A DNA stretch of 64,000 nucleotides. It comes from Desulfobacterales bacterium (GTDB lineage: Bacteria > Desulfobacterota > Desulfobacteria > Desulfobacterales > Desulfosarcinaceae). The position numbers and the translations under genes are program-made. Shown here piece by piece: positions 1-9,169 of this stretch; position 1 is the stretch's first letter, and each line of letters starts with the position of its first letter. The stretch covers positions 1-64,000 of the forward strand of contig JACRDD010000042.1 in assembly GCA_016218685.1 (NCBI GenBank). The letters run 5' to 3'. The notes under the pieces were generated by a model, which was given only the letters and a program-made list of their open reading frames with translations, was not told the origin of the DNA and did no database searches.

Positions 1-920
1 ACATGATTGCCGGCGGCGGTGCAGATGCAGACCCCCGCCTCGTAGGCAAAGTTCACGGCCTCGGCCCAGGCCTGGGACGGCAGGCCCCCCATGCTCATGG
101 TGACCACATCGCACAGGTTCTCTACCGCATAACGCAACGCCAGGGCAAAGGCGCTCGTGCGCAGCAGGATCACGCTGTCGGCCACGCGCAGGGGCAAAAC
201 GGCGGCATCCGGTGCGCCTCCGAGGGGGATATTGCCGTGGGCCGGGGCACCTTTTCCCGCCAGGATGCCGAGGGTGCCCGTGCCGTGCCCCGAGTTGTCG
301 AAAAGCAAAAGGTTGCGGTCGGGGTCCTCGGCGCTGTTGCGCGCTTTGTCTTCTTCGACGAAGCTGCGCTCCAGGTGGTGCAGCACCCGCGTCGGCGTGG
401 TCACATGGGCGCGGTAGTAACCCGTGTCCAGGTGGGCGATGCGCGTGCGCGGTTCGCTGAAAGCCACCGCCTTGCGGGCCGCGTCGAGCTGGGTGTACTC
501 ATCGCCCAGGTGCCAGGCAAAGACGCCCGCCGGGCCCACCGCCTTTCCATGCGTCCCGTCTTGTTGGATGGCGTTGCAGTCCGCGCCGGCGGCAAAGCCA
601 TCGACGATTTCAGGCTCGTTCGTATCCTGGTAGATCCCCTTGTGAATGAGGTCCGGCTCGGCGAAGAGCACGTCCGATTCGGCGACGCCGAGCTGGGCGG
701 CGACGCGGGCGTGCGCCAGGTCCCAGGGCGAAGCCGCCGGGTCCGGCAGCTCGGCAAGGAACCACTGCGGCGCGGCCGCCAGGCCTAACCCCGGTGCCAA
801 AGGGGCATCATACAGCGGCCGCAAGTGGGTCCGCGAGGCCGCTGCCCGCAGCGCGTTCGACGGCCGCAGTTTGACCAGCAAGCGGTTGGATTCCATGGAA
901 TTCCTTTGCCTGTTCTCCAT
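1..920 (-). CDS. S8 (subtilisin-like) serine peptidase, partial
   Basis: This is an open frame on the minus strand that runs off the window, so only about 306 N-terminal codons are seen. It carries the subtilase Asp motif (AHLDTGYYRAH, near residue 160) and the His motif (NSGHGTGTLGILAG, near residue 205). The Asn of the oxyanion hole is probably in AAGN at the window edge, and the Ser motif lies outside. The start at 920 has AGGAGG five bases upstream; a second in-frame ATG lies at 896. There is no evident signal peptide. The stretch before the Asp motif resembles the pro-region found in many subtilases. It lies 48 bases after the SNF2 gene on the same strand and is probably the last visible gene of the MoxR operon. 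The substrate is unknown. Confidence 0.85.
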   Translation of the reverse strand, partial: MENRQRNSMESNRLLVKLRPSNALRAAASRTHLRPLYDAPLAPGLGLAAAPQWFLAELPDPAASPWDLAHARVAAQLGVAESDVLFAEPDLIHKGIYQDTNEPEIVDGFAAGADCNAIQQDGTHGKAVGPAGVFAWHLGDEYTQLDAARKAVAFSEPRTRIAHLDTGYYRAHVTTPTRVLHHLERSFVEEDKARNSAEDPDRNLLLFDNSGHGTGTLGILAGKGAPAHGNIPLGGAPDAAVLPLRVADSVILLRTSAFALALRYAVENLCDVVTMSMGGLPSQAWAEAVNFAYEAGVCICTAAGNH

Positions 921-968
921 AAGCGCCTCCTTTGCTCGGCTTTCAAGGACGTTGAAAAGCAATTCTTC

Positions 969-3674
969 TTATGACGTTCCAAGCAAACTTTTCAGCCCCT
1001 CTTCATCCAAGGGCAGGTATTGGTGCGCCGTTGCGTCGATCACCGCCGATTCGATCTCTTTTTTGATGGCTTTCAGGTCGTTTACTTTTTCTTCGATGGA
1101 ACCGCGCGTGATGAAGCGGTAGACGGTGACCGGCTGGTGCTGACCGAGGCGGTGGCTGCGGTCGATGGCCTGGTTTTCAACGGCCGGGTTCCACCAGGGA
1201 TCGAGCAGAAAAACGTAGGAGGCTTCGCTGAGGTTGAGCCCCGTGCCGCCGACTTTGAGGGAGACGAAAAAGGGGCAAGGGCCGGGGTAGGCCTTGAAGT
1301 CCTGGACCACGGCGGCCCGGTCGGCCGTGCGGCCGTCGAGATAAAAGGTGGGGATCTCAAGGCGCAGGAAGAGTTCCCGGATCAATTGCAGGTGGCGCGT
1401 GAACTGAGAGAAGATCAATATCTTGTGGCCTTCGGAGAGAATCTCCATGGCCGTGTGAAATACTTCCTCGGTTTTGCCGCTGGTCAAATTTCTTCGACTC
1501 TCCTTGAGCGCCAGGCGCGGATGGCAGGCGATCTGCCGCAGCCGCAGGATCAGGCGCAGAATGTGGAAGGCGCGCGCTCCCCGCAAGCCATCCATTTCGT
1601 CGCGGGCCGCTGCAAGGGCCTGATCGTAAATGGTTTTCTGCTCGTCGGTAAAATCGCAGTATAGGGTCACCTCGGTCTTGGGCGGCAGTTCGGCCAGCAC
1701 CTGGGATTTCAAGCGCCGCAGAATATAAGGTTTGGTCTTTTCCCGGAGACGTTCCAGCTCCTTGGGCGTGTCGTATCTTTCCTTGAAGGCGGCCAGGTCG
1801 TCCAGGAATCCGGGCATCAAAAAATCGAACTGGCTCCAAAGGTCGGCGGCCGAATTCTCCACGGGCGTTCCGGTGATCGAGAGCCGCGCGGCCGCCGGCA
1901 GATGCTTGACGGCCCGCGAGGTCACGGTGTCGGCGTTCTTGATGGCCTGGGCCTCGTCGAGGATCACGTACTCCCATTCGAGGTTGCACAGCAGCGGCGT
2001 TTCGTTGCGCACCATGCCGTAGGAGGTGAGGATCAGATCGTGTTTGCGCAGGTGTTCGACGGTTCGGATGCGGGCCGGCCCGGCAAAGGCATAGGCGGCA
2101 AGATCGGGCGCAAATTTGCGGATCTCCAGTTCCCAGTTGAAGAGCAGGGTTTTGGGGGCGATCAGCAACGCCGGCCGCGCGAGGGCACCCTCTGCTTTCA
2201 GGCACTTGATCAGGGTCAGCACCTGAAGCGATTTACCCAGGCCCATGTCATCGGCCAGGATGCCGTTCAAGCCAAGCGTTTTCAAGGTCCGCAGCCAATT
2301 GAAGCCCAGGACCTGGTAGGGCCGCAGCACGCTCTCCAGCTCCTTGGGGACCGGGTAATGCCGGACCCCTTCCAGGCGGCCGCCGAACTGGCAGAGAACT
2401 TCGAAGGCCGGATCGGTGCGCAGCTCGGGTTGATCCTCCAGGCAGGCCCGCACCCGAGGAAAATCGGCCTTGTTGAAAGTGAAGAAATCCCCGGCCACGG
2501 TTCCGCTGGCGGAAAGTTCGGTCAGCAGCCGCCGGACGTCACCGGAGATGATCCCCAGGGCGCCGTCGGAGCGCGCCACATAGCGTTGGCCTTGCCCGAA
2601 GGCCTGAAACAGCTCGCCGGCGCCCAGCGGAAGATCTCCGGAGAAAACCGTTGCGCCCACCTGCAACTGCCGGGCTTGGGTCTGGACGTTCCAGCGCACC
2701 GTCACCGGGCCGGTGATCTTGCGTTGGCCGATCCTGACGGCGAACCCATGGTTTTCAAGGGCGGGCACCAGGGTTTCCAAGGGCTTTTCCGGCACGCGCC
2801 AGTTGAAATCGCGGTCCGGCCGCGGCAGAAATCCGTTGGACAGCAGCACCGCTTTGAACCCTTCTTCCGCCGCGCGGTTGCGCCGGATTTCCAGGTGGCG
2901 GCGCACATCGACGAGCACGGCCAGATCGTCGTTGTCCTTGACCGGGTGACCTTCGTAGACGAAGTAGAGCCGGGCCTTGGCCGCCGGCTCATCGAGGCTC
3001 AACGCCGCCTGGGGAACGGTGTCGCTCAGGCGCTGCATTTCTTCGGTTTCGATGCGCCGGATGCGCACCTTGTCCGGCTGCCTGGCAAATCCAGCCAGCA
3101 GGCGCTCTCGTTCGGCTTCACCCAGAACTTTGCCCACGGGGATTTCCCTGAGGAATGCAAACGGGATCTCCGGCCGCAATTGAACGATGCGTCGGCCATG
3201 GATCAGGGTCACCGGCATGGCTTGTACCACGATTTCCGCCTCGGCCAGGCCAAGGCCCCCCATATGAAGTTCCAGGCAATCATCGCAAAGGCCAATTTCG
3301 GGAATGACCTCCTTATCGATCCGGAAGTTCGCCGGCGAGCCATCGGCGTTAACCAGGATCCGCTGCTTCTGGCTGGCGATGATGAAGCGGAACAGATGGT
3401 GCGACACCATCCGCAGGCGGGTGAATTCCTGATCGGGGTTGAAAAACCGGCCCTCATTTTTTCTGAAAGCCATCTCGCTTTCAAGCAGGGTTTTGAAAAG
3501 GCCCTTGTCCGCCACCTGGGCCGCGACAAATTCCAGATCCTTGACGAAGAAGATCTTGGTGCGCTGGGGGATCACCCAACGCCCGCGGTTGAAGAGCGCC
3601 GGGGTCAACACCACGGTGAACTGCCCGTTTTTGCGCGACTGCTGAGGGTCGTAGGTGAAGATGATGGTTTCCAT
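969..3674 (-). CDS. SNF2/Rad54-family DEAD-like helicase
   Basis: This 901-residue protein has a divergent N-terminal half of about 450 residues and a C-terminal Swi2/Snf2 ATPase. Motif I is DDMGLGKSLQ (near 474), motif II DEAQ (near 572), motif III SITGTPVEN, and the C-terminal RecA lobe has GGTGLNLSEA and DRSHRLGQ (motif VI), so both helicase lobes look complete. Members of this family are dsDNA translocases that remodel protein-DNA complexes and seldom unwind DNA. It lies 10 bases after the RDD gene and 48 bases before the subtilase, all on one strand, which suggests co-transcription. Its role beside MoxR and membrane genes is not clear from sequence. No nuclease or methylase partner is seen. 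Confidence 0.9.
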   Translation of the reverse strand: METIIFTYDPQQSRKNGQFTVVLTPALFNRGRWVIPQRTKIFFVKDLEFVAAQVADKGLFKTLLESEMAFRKNEGRFFNPDQEFTRLRMVSHHLFRFIIASQKQRILVNADGSPANFRIDKEVIPEIGLCDDCLELHMGGLGLAEAEIVVQAMPVTLIHGRRIVQLRPEIPFAFLREIPVGKVLGEAERERLLAGFARQPDKVRIRRIETEEMQRLSDTVPQAALSLDEPAAKARLYFVYEGHPVKDNDDLAVLVDVRRHLEIRRNRAAEEGFKAVLLSNGFLPRPDRDFNWRVPEKPLETLVPALENHGFAVRIGQRKITGPVTVRWNVQTQARQLQVGATVFSGDLPLGAGELFQAFGQGQRYVARSDGALGIISGDVRRLLTELSASGTVAGDFFTFNKADFPRVRACLEDQPELRTDPAFEVLCQFGGRLEGVRHYPVPKELESVLRPYQVLGFNWLRTLKTLGLNGILADDMGLGKSLQVLTLIKCLKAEGALARPALLIAPKTLLFNWELEIRKFAPDLAAYAFAGPARIRTVEHLRKHDLILTSYGMVRNETPLLCNLEWEYVILDEAQAIKNADTVTSRAVKHLPAAARLSITGTPVENSAADLWSQFDFLMPGFLDDLAAFKERYDTPKELERLREKTKPYILRRLKSQVLAELPPKTEVTLYCDFTDEQKTIYDQALAAARDEMDGLRGARAFHILRLILRLRQIACHPRLALKESRRNLTSGKTEEVFHTAMEILSEGHKILIFSQFTRHLQLIRELFLRLEIPTFYLDGRTADRAAVVQDFKAYPGPCPFFVSLKVGGTGLNLSEASYVFLLDPWWNPAVENQAIDRSHRLGQHQPVTVYRFITRGSIEEKVNDLKAIKKEIESAVIDATAHQYLPLDEEGLKSLLGTS

Positions 3675-3684
3675 AAAAGCAACT

Positions 3685-4479
3685 CTAACGCCGGAAGATC
3701 AGATCCACAACATTGCGCACATACTGCTCGTCGGAAATGCCGGCCAGGGCCTCTTCGGGATACGCCACCTTGTCCTTGAAATGCCGGGCCATGGCGGCAA
3801 AAAGCGCCACCCGGGCCTCGGGGTCCAGGCTGTCCCGGCGGATGAGGGCCTGCAAGGCCGCATCGGCTTCGACGGGCGTCGCCTGTTGGCGCAGGCGTGC
3901 CGCCAGGTGGGGATGGGCGCGCAGCGAGTTGTAGCGATTTTCGGCCAGCACGGCATCGATGCGCGGCACCGCCACCTTGGCGCTGCGCACCACGATGGTG
4001 TTGGCGGCGATATCGCCCAGGCGCTGGGCGTAGCGGCTGGCCAGGCAGACCGCGCCACCCAGCAGATAAAAGACCGGCAGGCTGTCCACGGCCCGCAGCA
4101 GGTTGCGTATGATGATCTGGCTGGGCCGCAGGCGCAGCCCGCGCACGTCCATGACCCGCAGGCCGAAGAGCCGCTTGCCGACCGTCTGTCCATTCCAATA
4201 CCACTCCAGGGCCATGGCATAGCCCAGGTAGAACAGGAAGTAGAGCAGCATGGTGATGGCCTGGGAGAGATCCTGGCTGATGAAGCCTGTCAGGGCCACC
4301 ACCACCTGGACGGCTTTGGCGAACGCCACCAGGCAGAGGGCATCCAGCAGCCAGGCCAGGCAGCGGCTGACCGGGCCGGCCAGGGGCAAGGAGAAGCTGA
4401 CCCCTTCGGGGGTGCGGATGGTGCGCACATGGGTGCGCGCGGCGGTGGCAACGCCCGGCTTCATTGTCTTTTTCTCCAA
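3685..4479 (-). CDS. RDD family membrane protein
   Basis: 264 residues. The RDD-type Arg and Asp positions are seen near the first membrane helix (RCLAWLLDALCLV) and there are three or four hydrophobic segments in the first 170 residues. The segment GKRLFGLRVMDVRG is typical of the family. The last 80 residues are soluble and charged. The start at 4479 overlaps the 3' end of the SpoIIM-like gene by 19 bases, which indicates translational coupling. RDD proteins are poorly characterised; within MoxR clusters they are common partners of SpoIIM-like and DUF58 proteins. This is one of two RDD proteins in the same gene run (the other is at 12760-13650). Confidence 0.88.
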   Translation of the reverse strand: MEKKTMKPGVATAARTHVRTIRTPEGVSFSLPLAGPVSRCLAWLLDALCLVAFAKAVQVVVALTGFISQDLSQAITMLLYFLFYLGYAMALEWYWNGQTVGKRLFGLRVMDVRGLRLRPSQIIIRNLLRAVDSLPVFYLLGGAVCLASRYAQRLGDIAANTIVVRSAKVAVPRIDAVLAENRYNSLRAHPHLAARLRQQATPVEADAALQALIRRDSLDPEARVALFAAMARHFKDKVAYPEEALAGISDEQYVRNVVDLIFRR

Positions 4480-5504
4480 CGTCCCAGGAGACGCCTTCGC
4501 ACGGCCAGGCCGATCTCGCGCCGGCCGGAATAACGCAGGAAAAGCGCCAGCAAAATGAGTTCCACGCTGCCAAAGGCGATCTTGGCGGCGTAGGGAATCG
4601 TGGGTTCATGGTACTGGGAGAAGAATGCTTCCACCAATCCGGCCCACACTAGCATCAAGGCCACCCCGCTGATCAGGGTAACCACGTCGGGCACCACGGC
4701 GCGCAGCCGCTCGCCCATGGGTTTGGCCGCCACGCCGCCGATCAGCGCCCCGGCCAGCAGCAGGCCGGCCTGGCCGGCCACCAGGATCGAGGGGATCTCC
4801 ACCGCGCCGTGGGGCAGCAGCCAGCCGACCAGAAACGCGCTCTGGCCGACCCGCAGATAGTCGGCCACCACGGCCCCCAGCATGACACCGTTGGTGAAGA
4901 GCAGCAGTACGGAGCCGATACCCCAGGTCATGCCCAGGGCCAGTACGAAGATCGAGACCCGCGTATTATGGGTCATCAGGAAAGCCGAAAAGGTGGTTTT
5001 GCCTTCTCCCAGTCGCTTTTCGTTGGCGCCGCTTTCTTCCTTGGCCACGCGTTCGGCCGGGTCCATTTGCAGGTGTTCGAAGGGCATCAGGACCGCCTTG
5101 GCCTCGGGGTCGATAATAATCGCCGCGCTCCCGAAAACACCTCCAGCCAGCATCACGGCCAGGCTCAGGGCAAAGGCGCGCCAACGCCGGCGAAACGCCT
5201 GCGGAAATGTACGCCAGAACCATTGCCACGGCCTGAATCGCACTGTCTCCTGCTGCGCACCGTAGATGAAGCTATAGGCACGTCCGACCAGGGATTCCAG
5301 GTAGAGGCGCATGGAGAGTTCGGCCGAGTAGGTATCGATCTTGGCCAAGTCGGCCGAGGCGCGCTGGTAGAGATAGTGCAGCCGCCGAATCTCGTCGAAG
5401 GACATGCGCCGGTAGGGGTCCTGCTCCTGGCGCGCGATCACCTGCTCCAGTTCATTCCAGAACGGCTGCTCGGCGGCGATGAATTTTTGAAGATCGATGA
5501 TCAT
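4461..5504 (-). CDS. Stage II sporulation protein M-like (DUF95) membrane protein
   Basis: 347 residues. A soluble N-terminal region of about 110 residues (with RRLHYLYQRASADLAKI, typical of DUF95 proteins) is followed by about six membrane segments. The product resembles SpoIIM, but no other sporulation gene is in the window and the likely host does not sporulate, so the name reflects family only. DUF95 proteins recur with RDD, DUF58 and MoxR genes in many Gram-negative bacteria, where they are thought to form a membrane complex. It lies 28 bases after DUF58 and overlaps the RDD gene by 19 bases. Confidence 0.85.
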   Translation of the reverse strand: MIIDLQKFIAAEQPFWNELEQVIARQEQDPYRRMSFDEIRRLHYLYQRASADLAKIDTYSAELSMRLYLESLVGRAYSFIYGAQQETVRFRPWQWFWRTFPQAFRRRWRAFALSLAVMLAGGVFGSAAIIIDPEAKAVLMPFEHLQMDPAERVAKEESGANEKRLGEGKTTFSAFLMTHNTRVSIFVLALGMTWGIGSVLLLFTNGVMLGAVVADYLRVGQSAFLVGWLLPHGAVEIPSILVAGQAGLLLAGALIGGVAAKPMGERLRAVVPDVVTLISGVALMLVWAGLVEAFFSQYHEPTIPYAAKIAFGSVELILLALFLRYSGRREIGLAVRRRLLGRWRKRQ

Positions 5505-5532
5505 ACGCTTCTCTTATTTCGCACGCGTACGC

Positions 5533-6900
5533 TTATAATAGTTGTCGCTGCTTGATCTCCATATACTGCCCGATCAACTGGCTGCTCAACTGCTCCTTGT
5601 CCAGCAGCGTAAGCTCGGCCCCGTACTGACGCAATCGGCGGTGAGTGTCGCTCAGGGCGCTCCAGGCCATGTGGCCCGCCAAATGTTCGTAGATCCCCTG
5701 GGCCGAGTGCACACCCGGGGAAGAGAAGAGCGGGTATGCGCCGACCGGTCGAAACATGTTGACCCGCACCACATGCTGGCGGGCGCAGGCCCGCAATGCG
5801 CCCACGAAGCCTTCGGCCATCAAGGGATCGTCCAGGTGGGTCAGGAATAGCAGCAGGGCCCGCTTGCGCAGATGGGTGCCGATGAAAGTAAAGAGCTCGT
5901 CGAAATCCGGCGAGACCATCCGGGGCATACGGTTGTAGAGCGCCTCGCGGCAGGCGTTGTAGTGCGTCCTGCCCCGTCCGGCCTTGATAAGGCAGTCGGG
6001 CCGGGCGCCGAAGATGACCAGGCCGAAACGGTCGCCGGCCCGGTCGGCGGCCAAAGCCATCACCAGGCTGGCGATGATGTAGCGCTCGAAAATGGTACTC
6101 TGAAAATCGGTGGCATTGGATCGGTCGCGCCGGCGCCGGTCGCGGCCGAATTCGGCGCTGCGCGTGCTCAGGCGCGAGGCGTCCAGCACCACATAGATCT
6201 CCTGGGACTGCTCCACCTGGTAGACCCGCGTGACGGGCGCGTGCCGCCGGGCCGTGGCCTTCCAATCCACATCTTCGTAACTATCTCCGGGCAGGTACTC
6301 CCGGAGCTGTTCGAACTCGCGGCCCTTGCCCACCTTGCGCACGCTGCGCCAGCCCCACTCCCGACGGCTGAAAAGCCCCAGGATGTGCTTCTGGCCGCTC
6401 ACCAGGTTGGGATAGACCCGGATTTCGCTGTTCAGTGGGAAGCGGCGGCGCAGGCCCCACAGGCCCCAGCGCGAGGAGATCTCGAGGTGGCAGGCCTCCA
6501 GGGCAAAGCGGCCACGCCTCTGGGCCCGGCAGGGCCAGGCCAGGGCCAAGCGCTCATGCCCCCGGGCCAGGTGCAGGTGTTGAACGGGTACTTCGCTCCT
6601 GAGCGCTTCGGGCAAGGCCAGCCCCAGGCGCAGCTCCAGATCGAGAGCCCCGGGCTTTTGTAAATGCAGTTGCACCTTGGCCGGCTGATCCACGGTGAGC
6701 CGCACCAGTTCCGGTGCCGTTACCGTCAGGTCGGCAAAGCGCTGTTTTCCGGTCGAGGCATCCAGGAGAGTGGCCAGCATAAATAGCACGGCCACGGCCC
6801 AGGCCGCGGGCGTCAGGGCCGCGTAAAGGGCGGCCGCCAGGGTGGCCGGCAGCAGCACCAGCGCGGTGAGCACGATCAGTCGCGGGCGGGGCACCATCAT
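5533..6900 (-). CDS. DUF58 domain protein with VWA-like fold
   Basis: 455 residues with two hydrophobic helices at the N terminus (about 10-45). The DUF58 signature follows in the middle: GREFEQLREYLPGDSYEDVDWKA split across residues 190-215, then a VWA/MIDAS-like DASRLS near 240. DUF58 proteins are the usual partners of MoxR ATPases, which are believed to act as chaperones for VWA-type metal-binding domains. The start overlaps the MoxR stop by four bases (ATGA type), implying coupled translation. The cellular client is unknown. Confidence 0.9.
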   Translation of the reverse strand: MMVPRPRLIVLTALVLLPATLAAALYAALTPAAWAVAVLFMLATLLDASTGKQRFADLTVTAPELVRLTVDQPAKVQLHLQKPGALDLELRLGLALPEALRSEVPVQHLHLARGHERLALAWPCRAQRRGRFALEACHLEISSRWGLWGLRRRFPLNSEIRVYPNLVSGQKHILGLFSRREWGWRSVRKVGKGREFEQLREYLPGDSYEDVDWKATARRHAPVTRVYQVEQSQEIYVVLDASRLSTRSAEFGRDRRRRDRSNATDFQSTIFERYIIASLVMALAADRAGDRFGLVIFGARPDCLIKAGRGRTHYNACREALYNRMPRMVSPDFDELFTFIGTHLRKRALLLFLTHLDDPLMAEGFVGALRACARQHVVRVNMFRPVGAYPLFSSPGVHSAQGIYEHLAGHMAWSALSDTHRRLRQYGAELTLLDKEQLSSQLIGQYMEIKQRQLL

Positions 6901-7862
6901 CGTGGCACGGTCACTTCCTGCAAAATCTGGGCAATCACCTCTTCGATGGCCAGGCCTTCGATCTCGTACTCGGGCCGCAGGATAATGCGATGGCCCAGGA
7001 CCGGCACGGCCAAGCCCTTGATGTCGTCGGGGGTCACGAAATCGCGCCCGGCCAGGGCCGCGGCGGCGCGGCTGCTGAGCAGCAGGGCCTGGGTGGCCCG
7101 GGGGCCGGCGCCCACCAGCACCCCCTGGTGGCGGCGGGTCTGGCGCACGATGTCCACTAGGTAGGCCACCAGCTCATCCTTGATACGGATGGCAGCCAAC
7201 TGTCGACGCAAGGCCATGAGGGTATCGGGCGTGAGCACGGCCCGCACCGCGCCGCTCTTGAGCACCGCCTCGGGCGCCTGGTCTCCCAGCATGCGTTGGG
7301 CCAGTTGCATCTCTTCTTCCCGGTCGGGATGGCCCATGGGGATCTTGAGCATGAAGCGGTCCACCTGGGCTTCGGGCAGCGGATAGGTGCCCTGCTGCTC
7401 GATGGGGTTCTGGGTGGCGAACACCGTGAAGTTGTCAGGCAGCGGGTGGGTGTAACGGTCGATGGTCACCGCCCGCTCCTGCATCGATTGCAGCAGGGCC
7501 GACTGGGTCTTGGCCGGGGCGCGGTTGATCTCGTCGGCCAGCAGAAAGGTGGTGAAGATGGGGCCCTTGACCAGGGCGAAACTTTGCTTCTGGATGTTGA
7601 ACACGTGCGTGCCGATGATGTCGGCCGGCATCAGGTCGGGGGTGAACTGGATGCGCCCGAAATCGCAACCCAGCACGTGGGCCAGGGTGCGCACCAGCAG
7701 CGTTTTGGCCACGCCGGGCACCCCCTCGATCAAGGCGTGGTGGTTGGTGAAGATGGCGATCAGGGCGCTGTCGATCACTTTGTCCTGGCCGATAATCACC
7801 TTGGCGATCTCCTGCTTGGCCGCGCTCAGTGCGCCGGCCAAGGCATCGATGGCAGTGGTCAT
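6897..7862 (-). CDS. MoxR family AAA+ ATPase
   Basis: 321 residues from the ATG at 7862, chosen because it overlaps the TGA of the upstream DUF4350 gene in an ATGA and because homology begins here. The open frame continues upstream to 8168 but that part is a shadow of DUF4350. Walker A is GVPGVAKT (near residue 50), Walker B is LLADEINRAPAKTQ (near 110) and the sensor 1 segment ATQNPIEQQGTYPLPEAQ is canonical for MoxR. MoxR ATPases help mature or assemble metal- or VWA-containing complexes. Gene order DUF4129-DUF4350-MoxR-DUF58 is a known arrangement. Function is inferred from family and neighbours. Confidence 0.95.
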   Translation of the reverse strand: MTTAIDALAGALSAAKQEIAKVIIGQDKVIDSALIAIFTNHHALIEGVPGVAKTLLVRTLAHVLGCDFGRIQFTPDLMPADIIGTHVFNIQKQSFALVKGPIFTTFLLADEINRAPAKTQSALLQSMQERAVTIDRYTHPLPDNFTVFATQNPIEQQGTYPLPEAQVDRFMLKIPMGHPDREEEMQLAQRMLGDQAPEAVLKSGAVRAVLTPDTLMALRRQLAAIRIKDELVAYLVDIVRQTRRHQGVLVGAGPRATQALLLSSRAAAALAGRDFVTPDDIKGLAVPVLGHRIILRPEYEIEGLAIEEVIAQILQEVTVPR

Positions 7863-9169
7863 GAGTGTTTTCCTTCTTTGAGCAGTTGGCAAATCTGTCG
7901 GTATAGGGTCACGGGATTGCCCCGGCGCTTCTCGGCGCCGACGGCACGCATCAGCGCCTTCAGGCGGTCCACGCGCTCGTCCGGCACCCGGTTCACTGCC
8001 GGGCTGTTGCGCCAGGCCTCGTGGCAGACACCCAGCAGATCGTCGGTCGGGATGTGCTGCCGCATCAAACCCACCCAGCCCTCCTCCGCGCCACGGCCCA
8101 CAGCACTCTCTTCGGCCGCGGCCTGGATATCGGCGGGCGTGGGCGCAAATGGCGCGGCCTGACGCCACAGGAGCAGTGCCACCAGGATCAGCAGCCCGGC
8201 CGCCGCCCCCTGGAGACGGTACTTGCGCACCAGATCAGCGATGCCCGGCTGTTTGACCAGGCCGTGGTGGAACTCATCCACCAGCAGGCGGTTGGGCAGC
8301 CCCGCCCACCAGGCCAGCAACTCCGTGACCCGGTCGCCGCGCAGGGCTTCGTTGCTGAAGAGATAGCTGTCGGCGGCCAGCACGATCGTGCCCTGCCCCC
8401 AGGGCCGCTGTACCACGGCCGGCGCCTCCTGCCACCAATAGACGACTTCCCACTCCGGGGCCTGCAAGTCGAAGGCGGTGTGCGCCCGCCAGGGAATCGT
8501 CTCGGGCAGGGCGTCCGGCCAGTCGCCGCTGAGGAAGGCGAAATCGTCATACTCTTCGGCGCTTAACTTCTCCACGGAGAGCCCCAAGCGTTCCAGAAGA
8601 TCGAAAGCTTCGAACGGCACCAATTGGGATTTATCTTCTTCGCCGGCCGTGCGGTTGTCATCTGTATTTTCCGGTTCGGGCGTGGCCTCGACCGAAGTGT
8701 CTTGGGCATCGTCCGGCCCGGCCTCTTCCTCGTCTTCCGGGGCATCCTGCCAGCTGTCATCAGAGTTTTCTTCGGCGTTGCGCGGTTTGTCTTTATGCGC
8801 GTTGCGGGTAGGACGAAATGCAAGCACCAGTCGTCCGCCCTGGCTGGATAAGCGCTCCAGCAGGCGCTCCCAGGCGCGGTCTTCGAGCAACGGAGCGCCA
8901 TGATGGACGCCGCACACCAGCAACGTGGTCGCGGGGGTCATCGCCACCTGGTCCAGGGCCCGGAAACTGCGCTCGGCGCCGGCCTCGCCCACACTTTGCA
9001 CGCTCTCGAAAAAGACCTGGATGCCCAGTGGATCGCCCCGCAGGGAAGAGTATGGCGGGTAGAGATCGCCGGCCTGGAAGCGCAGCCAAAAGAGCCCGCC
9101 CAGTCCGAGCACGAAAACCAGCGCGCAGAGCGAAAAGATGATGCCGGTTTTACGCGGCTTGCTGGACAA
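7859..9169 (-). CDS. DUF4350 domain membrane-anchored protein
   Basis: 436 residues. An N-terminal membrane anchor (about 8-30) is followed by a DUF4350 domain, another hydrophobic helix near residue 325 and a C-terminal soluble tail. Inside the DUF4350 domain, around residues 125-180, lies an unusual low-complexity acidic insert rich in Asp, Glu, Pro and Thr. The stop overlaps the MoxR start (ATGA) and the start overlaps the DUF4129 gene by 20 bases. DUF4350 proteins consistently accompany MoxR and DUF58, but no biochemical role is established. Domain assignment is by resemblance plus context. Confidence 0.82.
   Translation of the reverse strand: MSSKPRKTGIIFSLCALVFVLGLGGLFWLRFQAGDLYPPYSSLRGDPLGIQVFFESVQSVGEAGAERSFRALDQVAMTPATTLLVCGVHHGAPLLEDRAWERLLERLSSQGGRLVLAFRPTRNAHKDKPRNAEENSDDSWQDAPEDEEEAGPDDAQDTSVEATPEPENTDDNRTAGEEDKSQLVPFEAFDLLERLGLSVEKLSAEEYDDFAFLSGDWPDALPETIPWRAHTAFDLQAPEWEVVYWWQEAPAVVQRPWGQGTIVLAADSYLFSNEALRGDRVTELLAWWAGLPNRLLVDEFHHGLVKQPGIADLVRKYRLQGAAAGLLILVALLLWRQAAPFAPTPADIQAAAEESAVGRGAEEGWVGLMRQHIPTDDLLGVCHEAWRNSPAVNRVPDERVDRLKALMRAVGAEKRRGNPVTLYRQICQLLKEGKHS

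Noticed and set aside
3-788. Plus-strand open frame of 261 codons
   Set aside because: It is antisense to the subtilase frame, which has the Asp and His motifs; a GC-rich shadow.
1902-3779. Plus-strand open frame of 625 codons
   Set aside because: Antisense to the SNF2 gene; no domain pattern.
4461-5504. Sporulation function for the SpoIIM-like gene
   Set aside because: DUF95 proteins occur in non-sporulating bacteria with RDD and MoxR genes; no other sporulation gene is present.
7863-8168. N-terminal extension of the MoxR frame
   Set aside because: Lies inside the DUF4350 gene in another frame; homology starts at 7862 with an ATGA overlap.
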